DNA from: a virus
Reading direction: 5' to 3' (one strand)
Virus record (IMG/VR): IMGVR_UViG_3300030118_002103
Span: 1-37,875 of that record
Length of the DNA stretch: 37,875 nucleotides
Part shown: in pieces, positions 21,545-29,650 of the stretch
Layout: each line of letters opens with the position of its first letter
Numbering within the stretch: the first letter of the stretch is position 1
Position numbers and translations under genes: made by a program
Notes under the pieces: model-generated
What the model saw: only the letters and a program-made list of their open reading frames with translations
The model's database searches: none
Told to the model about the DNA's origin: nothing

Positions 21545-23318
21545 CATAGAGACACAAGCAATAGACAACTGGGATACGTTGGAGGACTTAAATACTCTTC
21601 ACTGTATGGTTGTTATTGACTACGAAGAGAAGGTTCACAGGTTCCAAGCAGATAATATTAAGGATGGTTTGGCTTTACTGAGTGAACATGACTACGTGAT
21701 TGGGCACAACGCCATTAACTTTGATGGTCCTGCTTTGAAGCATTTGTATGGATGGACTCATCACTCAATCTACGACACAAAGATTCTTGCTCAGTTGTCC
21801 TACCCAGACCTCAAGACAGACGATTACAAGAGACAAGAGTTCCCAAAGAAGTTGATTGGTAGTCATTCTCTCAAGGCATGGGGTGTTCGCATTGGAATAC
21901 ACAAAAGCGAGCATGGAGAGACAGAGGACTGGAGCGAGTGGAGCCAAGAGATGGAAGACTACTGTGTCCAAGATGTAAAGGTGACTGCCTCTTTGTTTCA
22001 CTATCTTGTTGAGCAAAAGAAATACTCACACCAAGCCCTTATGCTTGAGACATCGTTTGCCAAAGCAATGAGGAAGCAAACAGAGAATGGGTTTCCGTTT
22101 GATAAAGAGAAAGCAGAGGATCTTACAAAGAAGCTGATGGTTCGGCGCACTGAGATCGAGCAAGAACTACAAGAAGTCTTTGGTCCCACAGTCACAGAGA
22201 TGAAGTCATGCTGGTGGGTTGCAGGAGGCAAACAATACCCAAGCAAAAAGGCTGCTGTTAATGACGGGCACAAAGCAAAGGACGTAGAGCGAGGCCCAAA
22301 GAAAACAAAGGAGATTCCTTTTAACCCAGCATCCAGGGATCAGATAGCAGAGCGTCTTATGTCGGCGGGGTGGGATCCACAGGAATACGATGGCAAGCGC
22401 CCAGCAATCAACGAGGCAGTTCTTAGAGAGATAGACACACCTCAGTCACTTAAACTTCTCGAATACTTGTTGGTCAGTAAGAGGCTTGGTCAGGTTGCTG
22501 AAGGAAATCAAGCGTGGCTCAAGTTGGAGCACAAAGGGAGACTACATGGGTCAGTCAATACCTTGGGAACTGTGAGTGGTAGGTGTAGTCATCACCATCC
22601 AAACATGGCTCAAGTTCCAGCAGTGAGAGCAGAGTATGGAGAACAATGTAGGTCTTTGTTTACAGCCCCTAAAAACAAGGTTCTTGTAGGTGCTGATGCT
22701 TCTGGGTTGGAGCTAAGGTGTCTTGCTCACTATATGTATCAGTGGGACAAAGGGCAGTATGCAAAGGAGATCCTTGAAGGGGACATCCATACAGCAAACC
22801 AAAAGGCTGCGGGCCTTGAAAATAGGGACCAAGCGAAGACTTTTATATACGCCTTCCTATATGGTGCAGGAGACAAGAAGATTGGTGAGATTGTTGGTGG
22901 GTCTACTAAAGAGGGCAAACAACTAAAGGCATCATTTATGTCAAAGATTCCTGCAATCAAATCGCTTACCTCTGCTGTTCACCAACAAGTGCAGAAACAT
23001 GGTTACTTGTTTGGGCTTGATGGCAGGACTCTTCCTTGCCGTTCGATGCACAGCTCACTGAACTTGTTGCTTCAATCGGCTGGTGCTGTGGTTATGAAGC
23101 AAGCACTTGTGGAGTTTGAGATGGATAACAAAGACATCCGTTACGAAATACACGCCAATGTCCACGATGAGGTTCAGTTTTCTTGCGACAAGAAAGAAGC
23201 AGATGCTCTTGGTTACTCGTTTGTCAGCGCAATCATCAAGGCAGGAAAAATACTTAACTTCAAATGCCCTTTGGATGGCGAATACAAAGTAGGAGCTAAC
23301 TGGGCAGAAACTCACTAA
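21525..23318 (+). CDS. DNA polymerase, family A, T7 gp5-like
   Basis: The product has 597 residues from the ATG at 21525 (MKTAFFDIET); an in-frame ATG at 21492 would add 11 non-conserved residues within the helicase gene. The 3'-5' exonuclease motifs are intact: Asp7 and Glu9, then GHNAINFDGPAL, then YCVQDVKVTA. Polymerase motif A is GADASGLELR with Asp391. Motif B lies in ENRDQAKTFIYAFLYGAG, and motif C is HDEVQ with Asp548. It replicates the phage genome. It is about 100 residues shorter than T7 gp5. Part of that difference may be the thioredoxin-binding loop of T7, so processivity may not depend on thioredoxin. It overlaps the helicase gene by 20 bp. Confidence 0.96.
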   Translation: MKTAFFDIETQAIDNWDTLEDLNTLHCMVVIDYEEKVHRFQADNIKDGLALLSEHDYVIGHNAINFDGPALKHLYGWTHHSIYDTKILAQLSYPDLKTDDYKRQEFPKKLIGSHSLKAWGVRIGIHKSEHGETEDWSEWSQEMEDYCVQDVKVTASLFHYLVEQKKYSHQALMLETSFAKAMRKQTENGFPFDKEKAEDLTKKLMVRRTEIEQELQEVFGPTVTEMKSCWWVAGGKQYPSKKAAVNDGHKAKDVERGPKKTKEIPFNPASRDQIAERLMSAGWDPQEYDGKRPAINEAVLREIDTPQSLKLLEYLLVSKRLGQVAEGNQAWLKLEHKGRLHGSVNTLGTVSGRCSHHHPNMAQVPAVRAEYGEQCRSLFTAPKNKVLVGADASGLELRCLAHYMYQWDKGQYAKEILEGDIHTANQKAAGLENRDQAKTFIYAFLYGAGDKKIGEIVGGSTKEGKQLKASFMSKIPAIKSLTSAVHQQVQKHGYLFGLDGRTLPCRSMHSSLNLLLQSAGAVVMKQALVEFEMDNKDIRYEIHANVHDEVQFSCDKKEADALGYSFVSAIIKAGKILNFKCPLDGEYKVGANWAETH

Positions 23319-23323
23319 CTAAT

Positions 23324-24052
23324 ATGAAACAAGCATTGATAGATGGAGACATGATTCTTTACAGGGCAGCGTTTGCTGCTGAGGTGGAGACTAAATGGGA
23401 TGATGACATCTTTACTCTTCACACTGACTTCAATCAAGCCAAGGCAGAGGCAAGCCAGCTAATTGAAACTATCCTTGAGAAACTAGAAACTACTGAGATA
23501 ATAACTATTTTTTCAGACAAAAAGAATTTTAGGCATGAGTTGTTCCCAGAATACAAGGCGAACAGAAAGGACAAAAGAAGCCCTCTTGGTATCAATGACA
23601 TTAGAGAGTGGATGATGGAAACTTTTAATGGGGACAAGTGGGACAACCTGGAAGCTGACGATGTTATTGGAATCCTTGCCACAGGAGACAGGGAGAACAC
23701 CATTGCAGTAAGCGGGGACAAGGACTTTGGGACTCTCCCTTGCACTTGGTATAACTTCTTGAAGGATGAGACAAAGGACACTACATACGAGGAAGCCGAT
23801 AGGTTCCACCTTGTTCAAGCAATGGCTGGTGACTCTACTGATGGCTACGCTGGGGTGCCGGGAGTGGGCCTAATTACAGCAAAAAAGCTGCTAGACAAGA
23901 ACGGAGAGTCATGGGAAACCGTGGTCAATGCTTATGAATCCAAGGGACTTACAGAGGATGATGCTTTGCTGACTGCTAGGCTCGCACGAATTCTTAGACA
24001 CAACGAATACAACAAAGAAACAAAGGAGATAAAGCTATGGGAACCCCAGTAA
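23324..24052 (+). CDS. 5'-3' exonuclease, T7 gp6-like (FEN family)
   Basis: The product has 242 residues (T7 gp6 has 300). Metal-binding motifs of the FEN family are in order: DGDM near residue 7, ELFPEYKANRKDKRSP, EADDVIG and SGDKDFGTL. The helix-3-turn-helix DNA clamp is GDSTDGYAGVPGVGLITAKK. It removes RNA primers and degrades host DNA to nucleotides for phage synthesis. It begins 5 bp after the DNA polymerase stop and overlaps the next gene by 16 bp. It is complete, with only the C-terminus shorter than in T7. Confidence 0.93.
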   Translation: MKQALIDGDMILYRAAFAAEVETKWDDDIFTLHTDFNQAKAEASQLIETILEKLETTEIITIFSDKKNFRHELFPEYKANRKDKRSPLGINDIREWMMETFNGDKWDNLEADDVIGILATGDRENTIAVSGDKDFGTLPCTWYNFLKDETKDTTYEEADRFHLVQAMAGDSTDGYAGVPGVGLITAKKLLDKNGESWETVVNAYESKGLTEDDALLTARLARILRHNEYNKETKEIKLWEPQ

Positions 24053-24393
24053 GACACCTTCCAGACTCAGGAGAACGCAGTAACTTTGATAGCGGTGCTG
24101 TGAGGGACGCTATGACTGGCAAGGGAATTCCTTCTTTGCTTCCTATAGCTGCCCTACGTGCTGCATCAAAAAGATTTGAGGATGGAGCTATAAAATATGG
24201 GAGGTCAAACTGGGAAAAGGGAATCCCCCTAAGTCGTTATGTTGACAGCATTTACAGACATTTGTGGGCTTTTATAGAAGAAGACGAAGAGGAAGATCAT
24301 CTTGGAGCTGTAGTGTGGAATGCTATGTGCCTTTTACAAACAAAGGAGTGGATCAATAACGATAAACTTCCGGTAGAACTTAACGACCTCTAG
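24037..24393 (+). CDS. Predicted dATP/dGTP diphosphohydrolase-like protein (MazG/MazZ-related)
   Basis: The product has 118 residues. Motifs, in order, are GAVRD (20-24), LLPIAAL (34-40), GAIKYG (50-55), NWEKGIPLSRYVDS (58-71), RHLWAF, and DHLGAVVWNAMCLL (87-100). I recognise these from the phage family annotated as dATP/dGTP diphosphohydrolase, N-terminal domain. Family members such as MazZ hydrolyse dGTP or dATP to the monophosphate and pyrophosphate. Its likely job is to adjust the dNTP pool beside the replication genes. There is no PurZ-like gene, so a diaminopurine genome is not suggested. AAGGAG at 24023-24028 supports the start at 24037. Substrate choice cannot be read from the sequence. 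Confidence 0.75.
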   Translation: MGTPVRHLPDSGERSNFDSGAVRDAMTGKGIPSLLPIAALRAASKRFEDGAIKYGRSNWEKGIPLSRYVDSIYRHLWAFIEEDEEEDHLGAVVWNAMCLLQTKEWINNDKLPVELNDL

Positions 24394-24399
24394 CCATAT

Positions 24400-24588
24400 A
24401 TGATAACGAAAAATAAAGACTTCCCCACTGTATCTAAAGTTTTCCTTGAGGCACTACAAGAAAGGTTCCCTCAAAAAGACTTTGATATATCTACCAGCCT
24501 CCGGGAACTAGACTATCATTTTGGCCAAAGGTCTGTGATTAAGTTTCTGGAGTCTGCCTTCCAAGAACAGAACGAGAATATTCTTTAA
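24400..24588 (+). CDS. Small conserved marine-phage protein of unknown function
   Basis: The product has 62 residues. The pattern is a helical N-terminus (SKVFLEALQERFPQKDFDIS), then LRELDYHFGQRSVIKFLESA and an acidic end. A small protein with the FPxK...GQRSVIxFL arrangement precedes the head genes in many T7-like marine phages, from memory. It lies 6 bp after the diphosphohydrolase gene and 5 bp before the poly-proline gene. No catalytic residues or membrane helix are visible. The role is unknown. Confidence 0.72.
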   Translation: MITKNKDFPTVSKVFLEALQERFPQKDFDISTSLRELDYHFGQRSVIKFLESAFQEQNENIL

Positions 24589-24593
24589 ATATC

Positions 24594-24797
24594 ATGTGCA
24601 TGTCCAGACCAAAGGTGGTTCAAGCAGACCCGCCTCCACCACCACCCCCTCCACCTACGGAAGTGGCAGTTCAAAAAAAGCCTAAAAAGAAACAAGCAAA
24701 ACGCCGTGGCTCTGGTATTAGCAGTCTTATTATTAGGAGGCCCACTGTAAATACAGGCAGCACTAGCGGGGGGTCTGGATCTAATATGAATTACTAA
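24594..24797 (+). CDS. Proline-rich small protein, possibly T7 gp7.3-like virion protein
   Basis: The product has 67 residues. It starts MCMSRPKVVQADP, then a run of nine prolines, then a Lys-rich linker, and ends with GSGISSLIIRRPTVNTGSTS and a Gly/Ser/Asn tail. T7 gp7.3, a tail/assembly protein, ends with a similar basic linker, SL.I.R segment and Gly-rich tail. Its position upstream of the portal gene also agrees, although four other genes intervene here. Short proteins with long poly-proline tracts near the head genes are common in marine podophages. Poly-proline translation stalls and needs EF-P. Assignment to gp7.3 is tentative; the reading frame itself is convincing. Confidence 0.65.
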   Translation: MCMSRPKVVQADPPPPPPPPPTEVAVQKKPKKKQAKRRGSGISSLIIRRPTVNTGSTSGGSGSNMNY

Positions 24798-24818
24798 AAC
24801 AGGAAAGAACTATAAATC

Positions 24819-25133
24819 ATGCAATATGGAATATCACAAACGGTGACTGGAAGCACAGGAACAGTAGATCTTAAATGGCACGGAGGCACAGGTTTGTTTT
24901 CGGTTATAGCCAATAATACTTTTGCAGCTACAAAAATAGAGCTGCAACACGATGTTAGTGCTTCGGGTAGTGATGCTAAATTTTTAAGTCTTGGTGTAGA
25001 CGCTGAGTTTACAGATGAAGACCAGGTTGTTTTCACCACAGCAGCTAATTCGCTACGAGTCAAAATTTCAGGTGGATCTTCAGAAACTTATCAAATTCTA
25101 GTAAAGCCAGTAAACGAGCGTAGTGCTTACTAA
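24819..25133 (+). CDS. Small beta-rich protein, possible virion decoration or fibre-associated protein
   Basis: The product has 104 residues with alternating strands and small polar residues (ISQTVTGSTGTVDLKWHGGT, FTTAANSLRVKISGGSSETY), no signal and no charged core. The composition is typical of virion surface or fibre-associated proteins. It lies between the poly-proline gene and the giant LamG adhesin, 8 bp from the latter, which suggests a structural role with it. A glycan-binding or adaptor function is possible, but I do not recognise the family. Confidence 0.68.
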   Translation: MQYGISQTVTGSTGTVDLKWHGGTGLFSVIANNTFAATKIELQHDVSASGSDAKFLSLGVDAEFTDEDQVVFTTAANSLRVKISGGSSETYQILVKPVNERSAY

Positions 25134-25141
25134 TTAATTAA

Positions 25142-28100
25142 ATGTCTCTTACCCGCAAACTTACCAGACCTCTTACAAGACCACTTGTTATTGCTTCAAG
25201 TGAAAATGTTGTTGAGAGCGACAATGTTGTTAAATCTGGCAGCTATAAAAGCTTTACGCCAACCTTCATTGCCGACAAGTCGATGCTGTTTGACGGGACC
25301 GATGACGTTATAACATCAAACGCTGACAATACCTTGGCCACCAAGACCTATTCGTTTTGGATGAAGTCAAGCCACACAACGCATGACGCTCAACAAATGG
25401 TTTTTAGTCACGGCAACGCCAACCGCGGCGCACTTGCTTTTAATTGGTCGTCGGGGCGCATCCTTCTTCTTTTAGATTGGACGTATTATCGGTATTGGCA
25501 GAATTCGCCCTTCCAAGATGACGGACTTTGGCATCACTGGCTGTGTTTTCTGGACCATACGGACATTACTAAGGCGCGATTATTTTGCGATGGAGTAGAA
25601 CAAGAAGTAGAAAGCACTACCACTGCCAGTAGCCCGCAAGCGTATACTACAGGAATAAAAATCGGAGCCGGGGACGCAAGATTTTTTGAGGGCTCTCTAG
25701 ATGAGTTTGCAATTTTTGATGGAGACCAAACAGCACTAGTAGACGCTTTATATAACAACGGACAACCAAATGACCTTAGCGGTTACTCTACGCTCGACCA
25801 CTGGTATCGAATGGGGGAAGGCAAGCTGGGGACTAATAGTGACGGGGACGAGAACCTGCTGTTTGACCAGAGCACAAATGGTGGACTGGGCAGTGAGCTG
25901 GTAAAGACTGACCCGTTTGTCTCGGGAAGTTGGAGCGGCTACTCCGGGAATAATGTCACCTTCCCAAACACGACCACAGTTCGCATAGAGCGCCCAACCT
26001 CTGGCGGCAGCAGTCAAGGTGCGGCAGCGGATTTAAACACAAGCATTTTGCAAAGCACTCCAGCAGCAGGAACAACCCTCAAAATTTCTTTTGACCTGAA
26101 CACGGACGATTCCGACATCTTCGCCCAACTATACAATGGCTCCGCTTATACCAACACCACAGCGGGCAGCGGAAGCAAAACGGTCTTTTTGACAATGACG
26201 GGAACCGGATTCATCCGCTTTGGCGGGTTAGATGCCGACAAGTTTGTAGAGCTGACCAATTTTACTGTCAAAGAGGTCCAGAACGTGGGCACCATCAGTG
26301 GCGCAGCGATTCAAGCGGACGGCGGCACGGAGCTGGTTACTAATGGGACGTTTGATACGGACTCTAACTGGACTACCGGTTCTGGCTTCACAATATCAGG
26401 AGGAAAAGCCACGCGAGTTATTGGGCAAAATAGCGACCTTAGCCAGACCCTTAGCGCACCATTAGTTACTGGGGCACAGTATAAGATTTCTTTCAATGCC
26501 GAGGACACTTCAGGAAATACAACTTTTGCAGTACGGTTAAAAACTCCGGGTGAAGTTGAGAGTTCGTTTGAAACACGGGGCGCTGACAATGAAATTTTTC
26601 TGACGGCTTCAAATGCTCACACTGTTATAGATATAAGACCCGGCGGTTCTGCCACTGGTGGAGCTATAGACAACATCTCCGTCAAAGAGGTCACCGAAAG
26701 CGTCCCCAAGCAGGTCCAGAATCTGCCCAGCGGAGCGAGCAAGAAGAGCCTGTCTTTTGATGGGACAGATGATTTCGCAAAAATTCCTTATCAACTTCCT
26801 GCAACCACGTTTACTGTTAGCCAGTGGATAAAAGTTAACGAGGACAGCTCTTCAAGTACGGCGGTTTATATTTGGGATGCAAGAGACCTTACGTATTCGG
26901 TAGCCAACATTTTCTTGCCCGTAAAAGTCTCTACCACAGAATACAAGTTGCGTTGGTGGAATTCAGGACAGTACCGCATAGACGATTCGACCACTTACCC
27001 GATTGGTCTCTGGCAGCACGTTGTTTTAGTAAAAGACGGCAGCACTGGCACTATGTATGTCGATGGAGAGCGCCTAGCTTCCGCAACTACATTCAGCAAC
27101 CCTACCAACACCCCAGAGATAACTGTGGCTCGGCGCTACCATGCCCCGTTAAATTTTGGAGAGGTAGACATAGACGAGCTAGCTATCTGGGACACCGCAC
27201 TGGATGGGGACTCCGTGAAGGCCCTATACAACGCAGGGTTGCCCACGCCTGTTACCACAAATACTGGGGCCTACGACATCTACAAGGACAACCTCCAGGC
27301 GTATTACAAGATGGGGGACGCATCGGACCCTGCGGCAGACGGGGAACAGAATCTTTTATTTGACCAGAGCACGAATGGTGGAGTCGGAAGTGAGCTAATT
27401 AGTAACACAGATTTCTCGACTGCCTCTGGTTGGAATCTTGACAGCAACGCGAGTATTAGTGGCGGCAAGTTAGTCTTAACCGGCTCAAGCGGGATCAGTT
27501 ACGTTACGTTGGACCTAGATGACGGACACGCTTACGAGGTCAGCTTTACTGTTGAAAACCTTACGTCAGGAACCGTTAAGCCATACCTAAATGGCACCAA
27601 TGGAACGGTGCGGAGTGCTAACGGCACCTACACCGAAATTGTTCTCGCAGGTTCCGCCAACACGATTGTCGGCGTTAACCCATCAGGCACGATGGAGATA
27701 GATAATTTCTCCTTGAAGAAGATTCAGAACGCGGGCACCATCACCGGAGCCACTATCCAGACAGAGGCACCCAAGGCTATCTATGCGCTTGCTCCAGTTG
27801 ACAACAAGTTCTCACTAAACTTTGACGGGACGAATGACCACTTGGTGACCCAGGTGGACGCAACAGCTCAACCAAACAACGAGTCGAGATATTATAGCTT
27901 TTGGGCAAAGGCCTCAAATACTGGTGCTTCAGCAAGAATGCCAATCTTCTCTCACGGAAATGGAACAACCGGCGCATTCTTTTTCCACTTTTCTTCAAGT
28001 CAACCCAAGTTGTTCATGGCAACTAATGTCAGTCAAAATTGGGTTGATAACTCGGCTCAAGACGATGGTGAATGGCATCATTGGACGGTTAAAATAAAAT

Positions 28101-29308
28101 ACAATGACATAACCGGATGCGAGCTTTGGTGTGATGGAGTGAAGCAAACAAAAGGAACCACTACTAATTCCGGCAGTATGAACACTTACAGTTCAGGAAT
28201 TACTTTGGGGTCAACTTTAGCTTCTGGGCATTACTTTAATGGAAGCATCGACGAATTCTCCATCCATGAGGACCTAGATGATGAAGCCATTCGTGCGCTC
28301 TTCAACAGAGGACGCCCCATAGACATTTCTAGAAATCACGGCGCATACGATTTGAGTGACAAGGCGCTGCACTGGTGGCGCATGGGAGACGCACCGGGAG
28401 GTCAGATAGGGCACAGCGGGGATGTGTTGTTTCAGGGTTTTAGTGAAGAAGGAAGCGAGCTAATTATCAACGGTGACTTTTCTTCTGGAGATTCAGACTG
28501 GACCAAGGGGACCGGGTGGAGCATTGCTAATGGAGTTGCTAGCTGCGATGGAAGCAACAGTAGCCAGAGCACAATAAAGACGGAATTAGTAGTCCCGAAT
28601 GGTCAAAACAATGTGCTCTACGGTAAGACCTTTCAGCTCCAGTTTGACATACTGAACTATAGCGCGGGCACGTTAGCTGCTACCTTAGAGGGAACGGGTG
28701 GGCTTGAACTTCAAGGTCTTAACTCTAATGGCAGCTATACCGCGTTTTGCACCACGACAAGCACCAATCCGCGTCTAAATTTCAATGCCAGCGCAGGATT
28801 CATTGGCTCAATCGACAACGTGTCTCTTAAGCAAGTTCGTGGTCAATACATCGGGCCAGATCTGATTACTAACGGTGACTACGAGACGGGAGACCTGACA
28901 GGGTGGACAGTAGACAATGCCGGCGGGCAAACAGTAGAGGTTGCAAAGAATAGCTTAGGCTCTAACGCGCTGCATATTGTGAGTGATGGCACATTTGCCC
29001 AGGCGACTCAGACAATCACTTCATTAGCCGCCGGAACAGTTGCGCAACTTAGCTTTGATTATGAAAATTTACGGGTCGGCGGCCCGCAAGCAGTCGTTAA
29101 TGGAGTTATTTCCAGTGTCACTTTTGCTCCGGGTTCGGGAAGATATACACAATATTTTGTCTCAGACGGCAGTGACACTATTGCGATCAAAAGAAATGGG
29201 GCGCCCGAATTTTTCGTAGACAACGTCAGCGTCCGCGAGATCGGAGGCGCAGCAGTCATGACCAATATGGACCCAAATACAGACCTTCAAACAGATACCC
29301 CTTATTAA
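25142..29308 (+). CDS. Giant LamG-repeat adhesin / tail fibre-like protein
   Basis: The product has 1388 residues. Three LamG-type (concanavalin-like) modules start near residues 49, 537 and 891, each with a FDGT(D/N)D opening and an ending like VDIDELAIWDTALDGDSVKA. Between and after them are jelly-roll-like modules that begin GSELI.NGDFS or GPDLITNGDYETGDLTGWTV and end with a D(N/D)(V/I)S(V/L)K(E/K/Q) strand. The chain ends VMTNMDPNTDLQTDTPY. Such architecture binds sugars, so this should be a receptor-binding or surface-adhesion virion protein. It lies between replication and portal genes, far from the gp17-like fibre. The Arg-rich N-terminus (RKLTRPLTRPL) has no gp17 attachment domain, so how it joins the virion is unknown. 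Internal DNA repeats and a less A-rich composition than the gp15/gp16 genes suggest module duplication and transfer. Confidence 0.88.
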   Translation: MSLTRKLTRPLTRPLVIASSENVVESDNVVKSGSYKSFTPTFIADKSMLFDGTDDVITSNADNTLATKTYSFWMKSSHTTHDAQQMVFSHGNANRGALAFNWSSGRILLLLDWTYYRYWQNSPFQDDGLWHHWLCFLDHTDITKARLFCDGVEQEVESTTTASSPQAYTTGIKIGAGDARFFEGSLDEFAIFDGDQTALVDALYNNGQPNDLSGYSTLDHWYRMGEGKLGTNSDGDENLLFDQSTNGGLGSELVKTDPFVSGSWSGYSGNNVTFPNTTTVRIERPTSGGSSQGAAADLNTSILQSTPAAGTTLKISFDLNTDDSDIFAQLYNGSAYTNTTAGSGSKTVFLTMTGTGFIRFGGLDADKFVELTNFTVKEVQNVGTISGAAIQADGGTELVTNGTFDTDSNWTTGSGFTISGGKATRVIGQNSDLSQTLSAPLVTGAQYKISFNAEDTSGNTTFAVRLKTPGEVESSFETRGADNEIFLTASNAHTVIDIRPGGSATGGAIDNISVKEVTESVPKQVQNLPSGASKKSLSFDGTDDFAKIPYQLPATTFTVSQWIKVNEDSSSSTAVYIWDARDLTYSVANIFLPVKVSTTEYKLRWWNSGQYRIDDSTTYPIGLWQHVVLVKDGSTGTMYVDGERLASATTFSNPTNTPEITVARRYHAPLNFGEVDIDELAIWDTALDGDSVKALYNAGLPTPVTTNTGAYDIYKDNLQAYYKMGDASDPAADGEQNLLFDQSTNGGVGSELISNTDFSTASGWNLDSNASISGGKLVLTGSSGISYVTLDLDDGHAYEVSFTVENLTSGTVKPYLNGTNGTVRSANGTYTEIVLAGSANTIVGVNPSGTMEIDNFSLKKIQNAGTITGATIQTEAPKAIYALAPVDNKFSLNFDGTNDHLVTQVDATAQPNNESRYYSFWAKASNTGASARMPIFSHGNGTTGAFFFHFSSSQPKLFMATNVSQNWVDNSAQDDGEWHHWTVKIKYNDITGCELWCDGVKQTKGTTTNSGSMNTYSSGITLGSTLASGHYFNGSIDEFSIHEDLDDEAIRALFNRGRPIDISRNHGAYDLSDKALHWWRMGDAPGGQIGHSGDVLFQGFSEEGSELIINGDFSSGDSDWTKGTGWSIANGVASCDGSNSSQSTIKTELVVPNGQNNVLYGKTFQLQFDILNYSAGTLAATLEGTGGLELQGLNSNGSYTAFCTTTSTNPRLNFNASAGFIGSIDNVSLKQVRGQYIGPDLITNGDYETGDLTGWTVDNAGGQTVEVAKNSLGSNALHIVSDGTFAQATQTITSLAAGTVAQLSFDYENLRVGGPQAVVNGVISSVTFAPGSGRYTQYFVSDGSDTIAIKRNGAPEFFVDNVSVREIGGAAVMTNMDPNTDLQTDTPY
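25862..25900 (+). repeat. Internal direct repeat of the adhesin gene, copy 1
   Basis: This copy encodes LFDQSTNGGLGSEL. It matches 27359-27397 with a few mismatches; the first 24 bases have one difference. Both copies sit at the boundary between a LamG module and a jelly-roll-like module. High DNA identity suggests recent module duplication or gene conversion. Confidence 0.8.
27359..27397 (+). repeat. Internal direct repeat of the adhesin gene, copy 2
   Basis: Second copy of the 25862-25900 repeat (encodes FDQSTNGGVGSEL). A further pair, CAGAACGTGGGCACCATCAG near 26279 and CAGAACGCGGGCACCATCAC near 27724, marks the other side of the modules. Confidence 0.8.
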
Positions 29309-29313
29309 TAACC

Positions 29314-29637
29314 ATGAGCAATTACGCTAATAGAAAATGGGTTATAATGACCCTTGCAGACATTGACGCCGGTGACATTACCGAAGAGCAGGTGGTCATC
29401 GACGAAGAGACCGGAGAAGAGACTACGGAGCAAGTGGTTGTCGGTAATATCTATATCGACAATGCTATTGAAAGCTCCAAGGCTACCCTCCGACTATCGG
29501 TAGATGGAACTAAGACCATCCTCAAGTGGGATAACGAGACACCAGAGCCATTTGCAGGAATGTCTACGTTTTCCCATCAGGAAATCCTTGAAGAGCTTTC
29601 TGGTGCCGATTGGACCTCTCAGGAAGACACTCCATAA
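29314..29637 (+). CDS. Small acidic protein following the adhesin, function unknown
   Basis: The product has 107 residues, starting 5 bp after the adhesin stop. The first part is acidic with an internal duplication-like pattern (ITEEQVVIDEETGEETTEQV). The second half (ATLRLSVDGTKTILKWDNET and FSHQEILEELSGADWTSQE) resembles, from memory, a small protein that often follows LamG fibres in marine phages. It could be a fibre chaperone, adaptor or accessory virion protein. There is no signal or membrane helix. The tight link to the adhesin is the main clue to its job. Confidence 0.65.
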   Translation: MSNYANRKWVIMTLADIDAGDITEEQVVIDEETGEETTEQVVVGNIYIDNAIESSKATLRLSVDGTKTILKWDNETPEPFAGMSTFSHQEILEELSGADWTSQEDTP

Positions 29638-29650
29638 TAATTAATAACCA

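Noticed and set aside
24037-24393. Diaminopurine (Z) genome system
   Set aside because: Only a MazZ-like family member is present; there is no PurZ-like synthetase, and the polymerase is a T7-type family A enzyme.
26872-27363. 163-codon frame on the + strand inside the adhesin gene
   Set aside because: Out-of-frame reading of a confident long gene, with Cys/Arg/His-rich sequence and no ribosome binding site.
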